Assembly: GCF_000621665.1 (NCBI RefSeq)
Contig: NZ_JHXQ01000021.1
Span: 1-64,000, forward strand
Source: Allorhizobium undicola ORS 992 = ATCC 700741
GTDB taxonomy: Bacteria; Pseudomonadota; Alphaproteobacteria; Rhizobiales; Rhizobiaceae
DNA: 64,000 bases
Reading direction: 5' to 3'
Made by a program: the position numbers and the translations under genes. The notes under the pieces were generated by a model, which was given only the letters and a program-made list of their open reading frames with translations, was not told where the DNA came from and did no database searches. Shown here piece by piece: positions 35,606-45,192 of the stretch. Each line of letters opens with the position of its first letter. Position 1 is the stretch's first letter.

Positions 35606-35655
35606 ACCCGGCCGGAACGGGCTGACCATTTTCCTGAATTTGGCGGGACCTATAC

Positions 35656-35687
35656 AAAAAACCCGGTGAGGCTTCACCGGGTTTTTT
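35656..35687. terminator. Bidirectional terminator between hemW and dnaA
   Basis: A 9-bp GC-rich stem ACCCGGTGA and TCACCGGGT with a 4-base loop, extended by AAAAA and TTTTT. It serves both converging genes, hemW and dnaA. Confidence 0.9.
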
Positions 35688-35762
35688 CGCATGTCATGGT
35701 CCTTTGCCGCCGGCTCTTCCCGAGCAAGGGCCGGCGCCTGATCGCCGGCAAGCCGAAACAGC

Positions 35763-37310
35763 TTATTCGTTGATGAGACGGCGCAGGAGTTCGATTTCCT
35801 GCGAAAGCTTCTGATCGCCCGCAATCAGTTCCTCGATCTTGCGCACGGCATGAAGAACCGTCGTGTGGTCACGGCCACCGAAGCGGCGACCGATTTCCGG
35901 GAAGGAACGCGGCGTCATGGTCTTGGAGAGATACATGGCAATCTGGCGCGGCTTGACGATAACCCGCGTGCGGCGGTTGGAGACCAGCTCCTGCCGCGAC
36001 ACGTTGTAATGGCGGGCTACGATGCGCTGGATGTCTTCGATGCGCACGCGCTTCTGATCGGAGGCGCCGACCAGATGCGCCAGAAGCTCATCGACACGGT
36101 CAACGGTCAGATTGGCTTCGAAGGAGCGGCGGAAAATGAGCTGGTTGAAAGCTCCTTCCAGATCGCGGCCGCTGCTGGCGACATGGCGGGCCACGTGGGA
36201 GAGAATTTCCTCAGGAATATCCAGCGCCGGATCTTCGCGGCGGGCATTGTCCAGACGGATCTTCAGCATGTCGAGGCGCATTTCGTAGTCGGGCGCCTCC
36301 ATCTCGATGGCAACGCCGCCCTGAAGGCGCGAACGGACGCGCTGGTCAAGGCTTTCCAGCTCCCAGGGAGCCCGGTCGGCGGCCACGACAACCTGCTTGG
36401 CGCTGTCCAGCAGCATGTTCAGCAGATGGCAGAACTCATGCTGGATGGTCTTGCCTTGCAGGAACTGCATGTCATCGATGATCAAAAGATCGATATTGCG
36501 CAGCGAGTCCTTGAGCGTCAGCGCGTCATTGTCGCGGATGGCGGTGGCAAAGCGCCACATGAAATATTCTGCCGTCAGATAGACCACACGGGGTGCACGC
36601 GGGCTGTGAATGGCCGCATTGGCAATCGCCTGTAGCAGATGGGTCTTGCCCAGGCCGACGGAGGAATGGATGAAGAGGGGATTGAAGCGCACCGCGCCCG
36701 CACCGGCTTCGGCGATCGTCTTGGCAGCCGCAACGGCGACGCGGTTGGAAGCGCCCTCGATGAAGGCGTCGAAGGTGAAGCGGCTGTCCAGCGGCGAACC
36801 GAAGAGCGGTCCCTGCGCGGGGGCGCGCTGCGGCTGTGCAATGGCGGGAGCAGCGGCGGACAGCGGCATGGCGGTGGAAGCGGGTGATCGCTTCTGGGCC
36901 GCGGGCTGGGCGGCAACCTCGACCGCAGGTGCCCGTTCCTCGGCTGCACGGCCATTGCGGCTGGCGCTGCGCACCAGGATTTCCACCTTGAGAATGGAGG
37001 GATCTTCAGCCTGAAGGATCGTCGTGAGAAGATCCAGGTAACGGTTGTTGATCCACGACTTCAGGAAGGTTGTGGGCACGGAAAGCCGGATCACGCTTTT
37101 GGAAGCCGAATGCAGCTTCAACCTGCCGAACCAGCTGGCAAAGACATCGGCGCCGACCTGCGCCTTCAGACGGGCCGAAAACCGTTCGAACAGGGCATCA
37201 TGCATGATCTTGGAGGTTTCCTGTGCCGCATCCGGGCAAACGGCCTCTGTCGCCGTGCGCGCCTCGTCCCCGTTGGCCGCCGCACTTGCCGTCACCATAG
37301 TCATTTGCAT
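35763..37310 (-). CDS. dnaA: Chromosomal replication initiator DnaA
   Basis: A protein of about 515 residues. Domain I spans roughly residues 36-110, and a long Ala/Pro/Gln-rich linker (115-170) forms domain II. The AAA+ domain has Walker A-like SSVGLGKT (216-223) and Walker [15 protein letters not shown]. The C-terminal DNA-binding helix is [26 protein letters not shown]. Several N-terminal starts are possible: ATG 37310 has a weak AAGG site, and ATG 37205 ([10 protein letters not shown]) would give 480 residues. It is preceded by an AT-rich gap with clustered GANTC sites. Confidence 0.95.
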   Translation of the reverse strand: MQMTMVTASAAANGDEARTATEAVCPDAAQETSKIMHDALFERFSARLKAQVGADVFASWFGRLKLHSASKSVIRLSVPTTFLKSWINNRYLDLLTTILQAEDPSILKVEILVRSASRNGRAAEERAPAVEVAAQPAAQKRSPASTAMPLSAAAPAIAQPQRAPAQGPLFGSPLDSRFTFDAFIEGASNRVAVAAAKTIAEAGAGAVRFNPLFIHSSVGLGKTHLLQAIANAAIHSPRAPRVVYLTAEYFMWRFATAIRDNDALTLKDSLRNIDLLIIDDMQFLQGKTIQHEFCHLLNMLLDSAKQVVVAADRAPWELESLDQRVRSRLQGGVAIEMEAPDYEMRLDMLKIRLDNARREDPALDIPEEILSHVARHVASSGRDLEGAFNQLIFRRSFEANLTVDRVDELLAHLVGASDQKRVRIEDIQRIVARHYNVSRQELVSNRRTRVIVKPRQIAMYLSKTMTPRSFPEIGRRFGGRDHTTVLHAVRKIEELIAGDQKLSQEIELLRRLINE

Positions 37311-38062
37311 ATCGCCGCCTTCCACTTCTCTCAATGTGCCGGGCAACTGCCATTTTGCCCGACGCCTTATAGTCCTGCATCACGGCCTTATCGGACGTGA
37401 CGTCGTATCCCCAGCCACATCGCTCCAGAACGGAACAGAGTGTGGCGCTCTCCTGCTGCGCCTCATCAGCGCCTAACCACGTTCCCTCATCCTCGTTCAT
37501 GAGGAGCGTGGCGATCTTATTCTTGCCGCCCACGGCTGGATGAATATGGCGCCCCGAGGGGCAGAAAGCCAAAATCCACCTTTCCCGAATCCGGAGACCG
37601 GGGCAAAAAACGGATCATGTAAGATAAAAACGGAACAGGATTGATCCGCTTCAAGAGGATGCTGCCAAGCCAGACGCCCTTTGCTTCCGGTCTCTTCAAG
37701 CTGCCCTGCAAGCCTCTCGTAAAATCATTTAGGCAGGATCGGAGGCCGAGATCAACAATGAATTTTACCTAAAATTAAGTGCCCGGCATTGACTCTGGGG
37801 ACGACATCTGTGCCCCGAAAAAATGCAAAAAAGAATCGCTTTTGAATCAAGGAGTTTTAGGCCCCGCCAGAAAACAAGCCCTTTGAATCGTCAAAAATAA
37901 AAAATTCTCTTGACTCGAAATTGGCATGACCTGCCGTAAAGGGAAGCCAAGGCCAATAAGGGCACCTTCATTAATCTATTGTTTTTTCAGGATTTTTAGT
38001 GTCATGCGAGTGACATGTCCGGCACATTGCCAGCAAAACGTGTATAATATTAAAAAACACGC
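37311..38062. other. AT-rich dnaA upstream region with GANTC cluster
   Basis: More than 750 bases without a recognisable gene separate dnaA from rpsT; the stretch 37740-38060 is strongly AT-rich. GANTC methylation sites occur at 37587, 37791, 37833, 37844, 37885 and 37912, five of them within 126 bases. It probably holds the dnaA promoter(s). I looked for DnaA boxes of the TTATCCACA type and saw no good match, so an origin is not claimed. Confidence 0.55.
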
Positions 38063-38086
38063 AAAAAGCCCGGCTTGCGCCAGGCT
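38063..38086 (-). terminator. Second rpsT terminator (GNRA-type loop)
   Basis: Minus-strand stem AGCCTGGC/GCCGGGCT with a GCAA tetraloop, followed by TTTTT. It lies 45 bases past the rpsT stop, behind another hairpin. Confidence 0.85.
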
Positions 38087-38104
38087 AATCACTCACAAAA
38101 ATTT

Positions 38105-38123
38105 GAAAAGCCGCGAAAGCGGC
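38105..38123 (-). terminator. First rpsT terminator
   Basis: A minus-strand GCCGC stem with a TTTC loop and GCGGC, followed by TTTT, 7 bases after the rpsT stop. The tandem arrangement suggests stringent insulation of the dnaA upstream region from rpsT transcription. Confidence 0.7.
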
Positions 38124-38130
38124 AGTTTCA

Positions 38131-38406
38131 TCAGGCAGCGGGAGCTGCCAGAGCCTTCACGCGGCCAGCAAGACGCGAGATCTTGCGGGAAACGGTGTTG
38201 GCATGGATCACACCCTTGGAAGCGGCGCGGTGCAGCTCAGGCTGGGCAGCGCGCAGGGCTTCTGCGGCGAGCGTCACGTCACCGGAAGCGATGGCTTCTT
38301 CAACCTTGCGGACGAAGTTGCGAACGCGCGAGCGGCGGCTCTTGTTGATTGCAGTGCGGCGAGCGATCTTGCGGGTCGCCTTCTTAGCCGACGTTGTATT
38401 GGCCAT
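38131..38406 (-). CDS. rpsT: 30S ribosomal protein S20
   Basis: A 91-residue basic helical protein starting [39 protein letters not shown] and ending in an Ala-rich tail, as in alphaproteobacterial S20. It contacts 16S rRNA at the bottom of the body of the 30S subunit. It is transcribed toward dnaA and ends in two tandem terminators. The rpsT-dnaA adjacency is characteristic of Rhizobiales. Confidence 0.97.
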   Translation of the reverse strand: MANTTSAKKATRKIARRTAINKSRRSRVRNFVRKVEEAIASGDVTLAAEALRAAQPELHRAASKGVIHANTVSRKISRLAGRVKALAAPAA

Positions 38407-38631
38407 GGATGCCTCTCTTGAATATCAACCAAACCTCTGCCTGCCGCCAGACTGTTGCGACCCGTCAAACACGCATATCGGGATGCAATTGCGGAATAAG
38501 CAGAAGCTTTCCTAACTGTGGCCGGGCATATAACTGGAAAGAGCGCCCCCGTCAACGCGATTCCGACTCTGCCGCGCTTTTCCTTCATCTGCCGCATCGG
38601 CGGCGGCAAAGGCCGGGGCGGATGGCTTGCC

Positions 38632-39405
38632 TCATCTGTCGGTAAACGTCGCCTTGCGCTTCTCGATGAAGGCGGCCATGCCTTCCTTCTGGTCTTGCGT
38701 GGCAAAAAGCGACTGGAAAAGGCGGCGCTCGAGATGCAGCCCCTCATTCAATGAGAGCTCTGCGGCACTGGCCACGGCCTCCTTGGCCATCAGCACGGCA
38801 GGCTGCGAGAAGGAGGCGATCTTTGCCGCAGCCTTCAGCGCTTCCTCGATCAGGCTTTCAGGCGGCAATATGCGGGCCACCAGTCCGGCGCGCTCGGCCT
38901 CTTCTGCGTCCATCATCCGCCCGGTCAGCACAAGGTCCATGGCCTTGGCCTTGCCCACGGCCCGGATCAGCCTTTGCGTGCCGCCCATGCCGGGAATAAT
39001 GCCAAGGCTTATTTCCGGCTGTCCGAATTTGGCACTGGTATCGGCGAAGATCATGTCGCACATCATGGCAAGCTCACATCCACCCCCCAGGGCAAAGCCC
39101 GCGACGGCGGCAATGATCGGCTTGCGGAAACCGGCCACCTCGGCCCAGCCCGACAGAAAATCGCCCTTATAGATGGTGGCGAAATCCAGCGCCTGCATTT
39201 CCTTCACGTCCGCGCCAGCGGCAAAGGCCTTCTGCGAGCCGGTGAGCACCACGGCGCGCACGGCCTCGTCCGTCTGGAAGGCGGCAAGCGCCGCAATCAG
39301 CTCCGTCAGCACCTGTGCGTTCAGCGCGTTGAGCGCCTCCGGGCGATTGAGGCGGATGAGCGCCACCGGGCCGTGGCTTTCGAGAATGAGGGTCTGCGGG
39401 GTCAT
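38632..39405 (-). CDS. Enoyl-CoA hydratase
   Basis: A 257-residue crotonase-fold enzyme that hydrates trans-2-enoyl-CoA in beta-oxidation. The oxyanion-hole segments are KAFAAGADVKEM and GFALGGGCELAMMCD; the catalytic glutamate region is KFGQPEISLGIIPGMGGTQRL. It is on the same strand as mutM and rpsT, 33 bases downstream of mutM. It sits in a conserved rhizobial block rather than with other fatty-acid genes, so its preferred substrate is not indicated. Confidence 0.92.
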   Translation of the reverse strand: MTPQTLILESHGPVALIRLNRPEALNALNAQVLTELIAALAAFQTDEAVRAVVLTGSQKAFAAGADVKEMQALDFATIYKGDFLSGWAEVAGFRKPIIAAVAGFALGGGCELAMMCDMIFADTSAKFGQPEISLGIIPGMGGTQRLIRAVGKAKAMDLVLTGRMMDAEEAERAGLVARILPPESLIEEALKAAAKIASFSQPAVLMAKEAVASAAELSLNEGLHLERRLFQSLFATQDQKEGMAAFIEKRKATFTDR

Positions 39406-39438
39406 GCGGGGTCCTTTCTCTTGGTCCTGCGGATGAAA

Positions 39439-40332
39439 TCACATCTGGCAATCCGGGCAGTAGAAGGTCGAACGCCCCGCCTGAACGATGCGGCCGATCG
39501 TGCCGCCGCATCCGGGATGGCGGCAGGCCTGCCCTTCGCGATCATAGGCATTGAAGCGATGCTGGAAATATCCGAGCGAGCCATCGGTCTGGATATGATC
39601 GCGCAGCGAAGACCCTCCAGCCTCGATGGCCTCGGCGATGACGTCGCGGATGGCGATCGTCAGCCGCTCCAGCCCGTCTGTCTTGCCGCCGTCCGGGGCA
39701 ACCAGCGTTCCTGCGGCGCGCTGCGGCGACAGATGCGCCCGCCACAGCGCCTCGCAGACATAGATATTGCCGAGCCCGGCAATGGTTTTCTGATCGAGCA
39801 GCACCGTCTTCAGCGGCTGGCTGCGCCCGGCAAAGCGCCCGGCCAGAGCTTCAGCGCTCAACATATTGCCCAGCGGCTCCGGCCCAAGTCCCGCAAAGGC
39901 GGCGTGGCTGTCCATCAGGCGGCGCTCCACCAGATCCATGAAGCCGAAACGCCGGGGATCGTTGTAAATGACGCGAATGACCGATCCCCCTGTCCTCTCG
40001 AGATGAAAGATGACATGGTCATGCTTCTCGTCCTTGGAGCGGGCATGGTGAAACTCCCCCGGCATGTCGGTCTGCCTGCCCTCGTCGATACGGTAGGAGC
40101 CGGACATGCCGAGATGGGAGATAACCGAAAGGCCGTTTTCGAGATCGATCAGCAGATATTTTGCCCGCCGCGACAGCGAAACAATGCGCTGGCCTTGCGT
40201 TTTTTCCTGCAAATCCGAAGGCAGCGGAAAGCGTAGATCCGGCCGCCTCAGTTCGAGGCGGCGAATGGTCGCGCCCTCCATGAATGGCGCCAGACCGCGT
40301 TTTACCGTCTCTACCTCTGGCAATTCCGGCAT
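39439..40332 (-). CDS. mutM: Formamidopyrimidine-DNA glycosylase
   Basis: A 297-residue bifunctional glycosylase/AP lyase that removes 8-oxoguanine. The catalytic N-terminus is [10 protein letters not shown], where Pro2 becomes the nucleophile and Glu3 the acid; this fixes the start at 40332. The H2TH region contains [17 protein letters not shown], and the C-terminal zinc finger has four cysteines ([12 protein letters not shown] through YCPDCQM). It is divergent from ubiE. Confidence 0.96.
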   Translation of the reverse strand: MPELPEVETVKRGLAPFMEGATIRRLELRRPDLRFPLPSDLQEKTQGQRIVSLSRRAKYLLIDLENGLSVISHLGMSGSYRIDEGRQTDMPGEFHHARSKDEKHDHVIFHLERTGGSVIRVIYNDPRRFGFMDLVERRLMDSHAAFAGLGPEPLGNMLSAEALAGRFAGRSQPLKTVLLDQKTIAGLGNIYVCEALWRAHLSPQRAAGTLVAPDGGKTDGLERLTIAIRDVIAEAIEAGGSSLRDHIQTDGSLGYFQHRFNAYDREGQACRHPGCGGTIGRIVQAGRSTFYCPDCQM

Positions 40333-40472
40333 GGGGGCTCCATCTTTCTGTTTCGGCGCGGGCCGCAATGGGTTAAGGACGGGTTCCGGCTCCCTTTGGC
40401 GTGCTGGCGATACCTAACCTATCAAGCGCCTTTCCGCCACTGCCGGAAAGGCTGAAGAAGTGGAGAGATCCG

Positions 40473-41249
40473 ATGGCTGAGAACCGCACCTCTGCCGATG
40501 GCGGCATGGAAACATCCTATGGTTTCCGCAATGTGGCCGAGGGCGAGAAGCAGGGCCTGGTCAACGAGGTCTTCCACAAGGTGGCCAAACGCTATGACAT
40601 CATGAACGACGTGATGTCGGCGGGCCTTCACCGGCTGTGGAAGGATGCCATGGTCGCCGCCCTGCATCCGCGCCGCGACCCGAACTACAAGGTTCTGGAT
40701 GTGGCTGGCGGAACCGGCGACATTGCCTTCCGCATCATCGAGGCCTCCCGCCGCCTGGCCCATGCCACCGTGCTGGACATCAACGGCTCCATGCTGTCGG
40801 TGGGAGAGGAAAGGGCAAAGAAGCGCGGCCTGTCGCAAAACCTCAGCTTCGTGGAGGCCAATGCGGAGGAACTGCCTTTCGAGGATGGCCGGTTCGACGC
40901 CTATACCATTGCCTTCGGCATTCGCAACGTGCCGCGCATCGACAAGGCCCTCAGCGAGGCCCATCGCGTGCTCAAGCGCGGTGGCCGGCTTCTCGTGCTG
41001 GAATTTTCCGAGGTCGAGATGCCGCTGCTCGATCGCGTTTACGATGCATGGTCGTTCAACGCCATTCCCCGCTTCGGCAAGATGATTACCGGCGATGCCG
41101 AGCCCTACCAGTATCTGGTGGAATCCATCCGCAAATTCCCCAACCAGAAGGATTTTGCCGCAATGATCGAAAAGGCCGGTTTTTCACGGGTCGGTTTCAC
41201 CAACTATACCGGTGGAATTGCCGCACTGCATTCCGGCTGGAAGATGTGA
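40473..41249 (+). CDS. ubiE: Ubiquinone/menaquinone C-methyltransferase
   Basis: A 258-residue SAM methyltransferase of ubiquinone synthesis. Family motifs are [18 protein letters not shown]-like ([25 protein letters not shown]), the SAM loop [21 protein letters not shown] and [17 protein letters not shown] 40473 is preceded by GGAGAG. It is followed by ubiB after 58 bases, a conserved pair. Confidence 0.95.
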   Translation: MAENRTSADGGMETSYGFRNVAEGEKQGLVNEVFHKVAKRYDIMNDVMSAGLHRLWKDAMVAALHPRRDPNYKVLDVAGGTGDIAFRIIEASRRLAHATVLDINGSMLSVGEERAKKRGLSQNLSFVEANAEELPFEDGRFDAYTIAFGIRNVPRIDKALSEAHRVLKRGGRLLVLEFSEVEMPLLDRVYDAWSFNAIPRFGKMITGDAEPYQYLVESIRKFPNQKDFAAMIEKAGFSRVGFTNYTGGIAALHSGWKM

Positions 41250-41307
41250 GCTGCCGATGCAGACCTCTCCCCTGCCTGCTGCCCCCTTTCTTGCATAAAG
41301 GAATGCG

Positions 41308-42882
41308 ATGAGCCCCTTCAGCGCCTATTTCCGGCTGGCGCGCGTCGGCTGGATCCTTGTCCGGGAGGGCGTGGTCTCCGCCCTGCCCTCCGAAGGACTG
41401 CCGCCCATGGTGGCGCTTGGCAAGCGCGCCGTTTCCGCCTTTGCCCGCAAGCGCGCCATGCGCGTGCACCGTGCCGAACGCCTTTCACAGGCTATCGAAC
41501 GGCTAGGGCCGTCCTATGTGAAGATCGGCCAGTTTCTGGCAACCCGGCCCGATGTCGTGGGCGCGGAACTGGCGCAGGATCTGACGGGTCTCCAGGACCG
41601 GATGGCCTTTTTCCCGACGGATGCCGCAAAGACCGCCATTCGCGATTCTCTTGGCCGGACGATCGATGACCTTTATGCCGATTTCGGCGAGCCCATCGCC
41701 GCCGCCTCCATTGCCCAGGTTCATCCCTGCATGGTGGCGACCGGCACGGGGTTGACGAAAGTGGCGGTCAAGGTCGTGCGTCCGGGCGTCCGCCGTCGCT
41801 TTGCCGCCGATCTTCAGGTCATGTATCTCGTCTCGCATCTCCAGGAGCGGCTGCTGCCGCATATGCGCCGCCTACGGCCCGTGGAAGTGACGCGGGCGCT
41901 GGAACAGACGACGCGGCTGGAAATGGACCTGCGGCTGGAGGCCGCCGCGCTTTCGGAGCTGGCCGAAAATACCCGTAACGATCCCGGCTTCCGGGTTCCC
42001 GTCGTGGATTGGGAAAGAACCGGCCGCGACGTGATTACCATGGAGTGGATCGAAGGCGTCAAGATGTCGGACGTGGAGGGCCTCAGAGCTGCCGGTCACG
42101 ATCTCGACCGGCTGGCCGACAGTCTGATCCAGTCCTTCCTGCGCCATACGCTCCGGGACGGTTTCTTCCACGCCGACATGCATCCCGGCAATCTTTTCGT
42201 CGATCCGCAGGGCATTATCGTGGCGGTCGATCTGGGCATTTCCGGCCGGCTCGGCAAGAAGGAGCGGCGCTTTCTGGCAGAAATCCTCTATGGCTTCATC
42301 ACCCGCGATTACATGCGCGTGGCGGAGGTGCATTTCGAGGCGGGCTACGTGCCGGGCCATCACAATGTGGCCAGTTTTGCCCAGGCCATCCGCGCCATCG
42401 GCGAACCCATCCATGGCCAATCGGCGGAAACCATTTCCATCGCGCGGCTGCTCAGCCTGCTGTTCGAGGTGACGGAACTGTTCGATATGGAGACGCGCCC
42501 GGAACTGGTGATGCTGCAAAAGACCATGGTGGTGGTGGAAGGCGTCTCGCGAATGCTGAACCCGCAATTCAACATGTGGAAGGCATCCGAACCGGTCGTT
42601 GGTGAATGGATCCGCGACAATCTCGGCCCCAAGCGCCTCGTCGGCGACATGCGCGACGGATTGAAAGCGGCCTTGCGCGTGGCGGAAGCCCTGCCGGACA
42701 TTGCCGCGAAAACCGAGAAGTTCCACGGAGAAGTCATGCATATGAGCGAGCATGGCCTGCGTTTCGACGCCGCAACCGCAGAGGCGATCGGCAAGGCAGA
42801 GGCCCGCCATGCGCGCTCGGGTCGCTGGGCCTTGTGGATCATTGCGGCAACGCTTGCCTATATCGCATTCCGGCTGTCCTGA
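41308..42882 (+). CDS. ubiB: Ubiquinone biosynthesis kinase-like protein UbiB
   Basis: A 524-residue ABC1/ADCK-family atypical kinase needed for ubiquinone synthesis. Characteristic motifs are the K-x-G-Q motif in YVKIGQFLATRPDVVG, AAASIAQVHPC (the Ala-rich nucleotide loop), ADMHPGNLFVD and VDLGISGRLGKKERRF. The C-terminus ends in one hydrophobic helix (WALWIIAATLAYIAFRLS), typical of membrane-anchored UbiB. It is downstream of ubiE. Confidence 0.95.
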   Translation: MSPFSAYFRLARVGWILVREGVVSALPSEGLPPMVALGKRAVSAFARKRAMRVHRAERLSQAIERLGPSYVKIGQFLATRPDVVGAELAQDLTGLQDRMAFFPTDAAKTAIRDSLGRTIDDLYADFGEPIAAASIAQVHPCMVATGTGLTKVAVKVVRPGVRRRFAADLQVMYLVSHLQERLLPHMRRLRPVEVTRALEQTTRLEMDLRLEAAALSELAENTRNDPGFRVPVVDWERTGRDVITMEWIEGVKMSDVEGLRAAGHDLDRLADSLIQSFLRHTLRDGFFHADMHPGNLFVDPQGIIVAVDLGISGRLGKKERRFLAEILYGFITRDYMRVAEVHFEAGYVPGHHNVASFAQAIRAIGEPIHGQSAETISIARLLSLLFEVTELFDMETRPELVMLQKTMVVVEGVSRMLNPQFNMWKASEPVVGEWIRDNLGPKRLVGDMRDGLKAALRVAEALPDIAAKTEKFHGEVMHMSEHGLRFDAATAEAIGKAEARHARSGRWALWIIAATLAYIAFRLS

Positions 42883-42909
42883 CCCTTCGGAAAATTTTTA
42901 TCCCCCGCC

Positions 42910-42934
42910 GGAACCAATGAGGGCTGCGGACGTT
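42910..42934 (+). promoter_or_regulatory. EcfG (general stress sigma factor) type promoter
   Basis: GGAAC (42910-42914), a 16-base spacer and CGTT (42931-42934) match exactly the alphaproteobacterial EcfG consensus GGAAC-N16/17-CGTT. It lies 28 bases after ubiB and 315 bases before the CHASE3-like kinase gene. Activity is inferred. Confidence 0.6.
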
Positions 42935-43014
42935 TGAGCCGTGAAAGTGGACGGGTGTTTCCGGGCGAGGAATTTTCGCCTTTGATGAAGGCACCCTGAC
43001 ATGCGATTGAGTTC

Positions 43015-43059
43015 CGACGGGAGTGGACAGGTTCAGATCGGGCCTGTCCACTCCCGTCG
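43015..43059 (+). other. 17-bp perfect stem-loop in the phosphorelay leader
   Basis: Arms CGACGGGAGTGGACAGG and the exact complement are separated by an 11-base loop. No T tract follows, so it is not a canonical terminator. It lies about 80 bases after the likely EcfG transcription start. Confidence 0.75.
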
Positions 43060-43248
43060 TGCTGCGTGAAGGGGTGAGACGGCGGTGTGCGTATTTTCAG
43101 ATTTTCGATGCCCGGCCGTAAGGCCACAGCATGAAGGGAAAAGGGCCGGTGAAGCCTTGCCGGTAATATCCGGCGTCATCTGCGCCATTGGGCCTGACGG
43201 TTGGCCGAACGCGGCTTTCCGCCCTTGCAGCGCCGGAGGCTTGCTTTG

Positions 43249-44742
43249 ATGTCGGCCACGCATCGGATCTTCATGCGCTCGACCATGCTCATGCTGGCAT
43301 TGGGCGCGCTTATCCTTTTCAGCATCATTGCTTCCTCCATCTGGCTGCTTGGCCGCACGCAGGACATGTTCGACGTGGTGGTGCAGGAGCGGCAAGTCCG
43401 CCGGACCATCGCGGACCTGCTCCAGAACCTCACCGATGCGGAAACAGGGCAGCGCGGCTACATCATTACCCAGCAGCAGGATTTTCTGCGGCCCTATACC
43501 GATTCCGTCGGCGATGTGCGCAATATTCTGGCAAATCTGGACAAGCAGATGGCGAACCAGCCGGAACGGGCCCGCCAGCTGCCGCAATTGCACCGGCTGG
43601 TGGACGCCAAGCTCGGCGAACTGGAAGCCACGCTCAACCTCGCACGAATTGGTCGAATTCAGGAGTCGGTCGATGCCGTTCGCGGCGGCTTCGGCAAGAA
43701 CGCCATGGACGAGATTCGCCAGCTTCTGGAGACCATGCGTGATACGGCCGACATCAGCCTGGACGAAGGAATTGCCGCGCAAAAAAGGGCCAGCAACTGG
43801 CTGACATGGTTTACGCTGGGCGGCGCCATCGCCATCGTGGCCGTGCTGGGCGGCGCGCTGGCAGTCATCATCCAGCATGTCCGCGAGCTTTCACAGGCGC
43901 GGCAGGAGGTCGAACTGCTCAATCGCGGCCTTGAGGCGCGGGTGCAGGAGCGTACCGAGGATCTCATTCAGGCCAATCAGGAAATCCAGCGTTTCGCCTA
44001 TATCGTGACGCACGATTTGCGCGCACCGCTGGTCAATGTCATGGGCTTTACCGCGGAGCTGGATACGGCATTGAAGTCGCTGCAAGCCTATGTGCTGTCA
44101 GAGGGCGCGCAGTTGAGCGAACAGCAGATTGCCGATGCCCGGCTTGCCGCCTCCGAGGACCTGCCGGAAGCCATCGGCTTCATACGGTCCTCGACCCGCA
44201 AAATGGACGGGCTGATCAACGCCATCCTGAAGATTTCCCGCGATGGCCGCCGCCAGCTCAAGCCGGAGCCCGTCAGTCTCAACGAAATCCTTCAAACCAC
44301 CGCCGCCAGCGTGCAGCACCAGATCGGCGAAAGCGGCGGAAAGGTGGACATATCCATCGACGTGGACATGATCGTTTCCGACCGGCTTTCCATCGAGCAG
44401 ATTCTCGGCAACCTGTTCGATAATGCGATAAAGTATCGCCGCCCTGAAATTCCATTGAATCTGGCCGCAAGAACCGTGCAGGACGGAAGACATTTCATTC
44501 GCATTGACATAAAAGACAATGGGCGGGGTATCGCGGCGGAAGACCACGAAAGAATATTCGAGCTTTTCAGGCGCTCCGGCCAGCAGGACCAGCGCGGCGA
44601 AGGCATCGGTCTTGCGCATGTCCGCTCGCTTGCCAGAAATCTTGGCGGCGAGATTACCGTCACATCGCAATTGGGCGCAGGGTCCACTTTCACGCTGCGT
44701 CTGCCCAGAGACCTTTCAAAGCTTGTACGGAGTGAGACATGA
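43249..44742 (+). CDS. Membrane sensor histidine kinase with CHASE3-like periplasmic domain
   Basis: A 497-residue kinase. Helix 1 is at about residues 13-34. A helical CHASE3-like sensor follows (36-180, with the telltale TDAETGQRGYIIT), then helix 2 (about 185-208). HisKA carries phospho-accepting H255 in FAYIVTHDLRAPL. The HATPase has NLFDNAIKYR, DNGRGI and GEGIGLAHVRSLARNLGG. GGAGG precedes ATG 43249. The stop overlaps the receiver gene by ATGA, implying translational coupling. The kinase resembles those that pair with single-domain phytochrome-type receivers. The ligand is unknown. Confidence 0.88.
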   Translation: MSATHRIFMRSTMLMLALGALILFSIIASSIWLLGRTQDMFDVVVQERQVRRTIADLLQNLTDAETGQRGYIITQQQDFLRPYTDSVGDVRNILANLDKQMANQPERARQLPQLHRLVDAKLGELEATLNLARIGRIQESVDAVRGGFGKNAMDEIRQLLETMRDTADISLDEGIAAQKRASNWLTWFTLGGAIAIVAVLGGALAVIIQHVRELSQARQEVELLNRGLEARVQERTEDLIQANQEIQRFAYIVTHDLRAPLVNVMGFTAELDTALKSLQAYVLSEGAQLSEQQIADARLAASEDLPEAIGFIRSSTRKMDGLINAILKISRDGRRQLKPEPVSLNEILQTTAASVQHQIGESGGKVDISIDVDMIVSDRLSIEQILGNLFDNAIKYRRPEIPLNLAARTVQDGRHFIRIDIKDNGRGIAAEDHERIFELFRRSGQQDQRGEGIGLAHVRSLARNLGGEITVTSQLGAGSTFTLRLPRDLSKLVRSET

Positions 44743-45176
44743 AGGCGGTTGGCAAGGAAGTAACGATCGTGATGGTCGAGGATGACGAGGGCCATGCCCG
44801 CCTCATCGAAAAAAATGTGCGCCGCGCCGGCGTCAATAACGAGATCGTTCCCTTCACCAACGGCAATGCCGCACTTGACTTCATTCTTGGCCAGAACCGC
44901 TCCGGCGAAGCCTCGAAGGATCGTTACCTGCTGATCCTTCTGGACCTCAATCTGCCGGACATGTCGGGAACCGACATTCTGGAAAAGGTGAAGAACAACC
45001 CCCATACGCGCCGTCTGCCGGTCGTTATTCTGACCACCACCGACGACGAGCGGGAAATTCAACGCTGCTACGATCTGGGCGCCAATGTCTATATTACCAA
45101 GCCGGTGGATTACGACAATTTCGCCAATGCCATCCGGCAACTCGGACTGTTTTTCTCCGTCATGCAAATTCCCTGA
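44739..45176 (+). CDS. Single-domain response regulator (Rcp1-like)
   Basis: A 145-residue stand-alone receiver. The acidic pair is in MVEDDEGHA, the phospho-acceptor is D69 in LLILLDLNLPDMSG, the switch Thr is in VILTTTDDERE, and the conserved Lys is in VYITKPVDYDNF. It lacks an output domain, like the Rcp1 receivers of phytochrome kinases, so it probably shuttles phosphate to another protein. It overlaps the upstream kinase by 4 bases and precedes the receiver-kinase gene by 16 bases. Confidence 0.93.
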   Translation: MKAVGKEVTIVMVEDDEGHARLIEKNVRRAGVNNEIVPFTNGNAALDFILGQNRSGEASKDRYLLILLDLNLPDMSGTDILEKVKNNPHTRRLPVVILTTTDDEREIQRCYDLGANVYITKPVDYDNFANAIRQLGLFFSVMQIP

Positions 45177-45192
45177 GGCGACCCGCACCGGC

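Larger units (their letters stand above)
42883..43248. other. Leader region of the phosphorelay operon
   Basis: These 366 bases contain an EcfG-type promoter match (42910-42934) and a 17-bp perfect hairpin (43015-43059). Only very short frames occur. A long untranslated leader or an independent small RNA is possible. Confidence 0.5.

Noticed and set aside
37311-38130. Chromosomal replication origin upstream of dnaA
   Set aside because: The gap is AT-rich and long, but I found no good TTATCCACA-type DnaA boxes. Location alone is not enough; a DnaA-box scan and GC-skew plot would decide.
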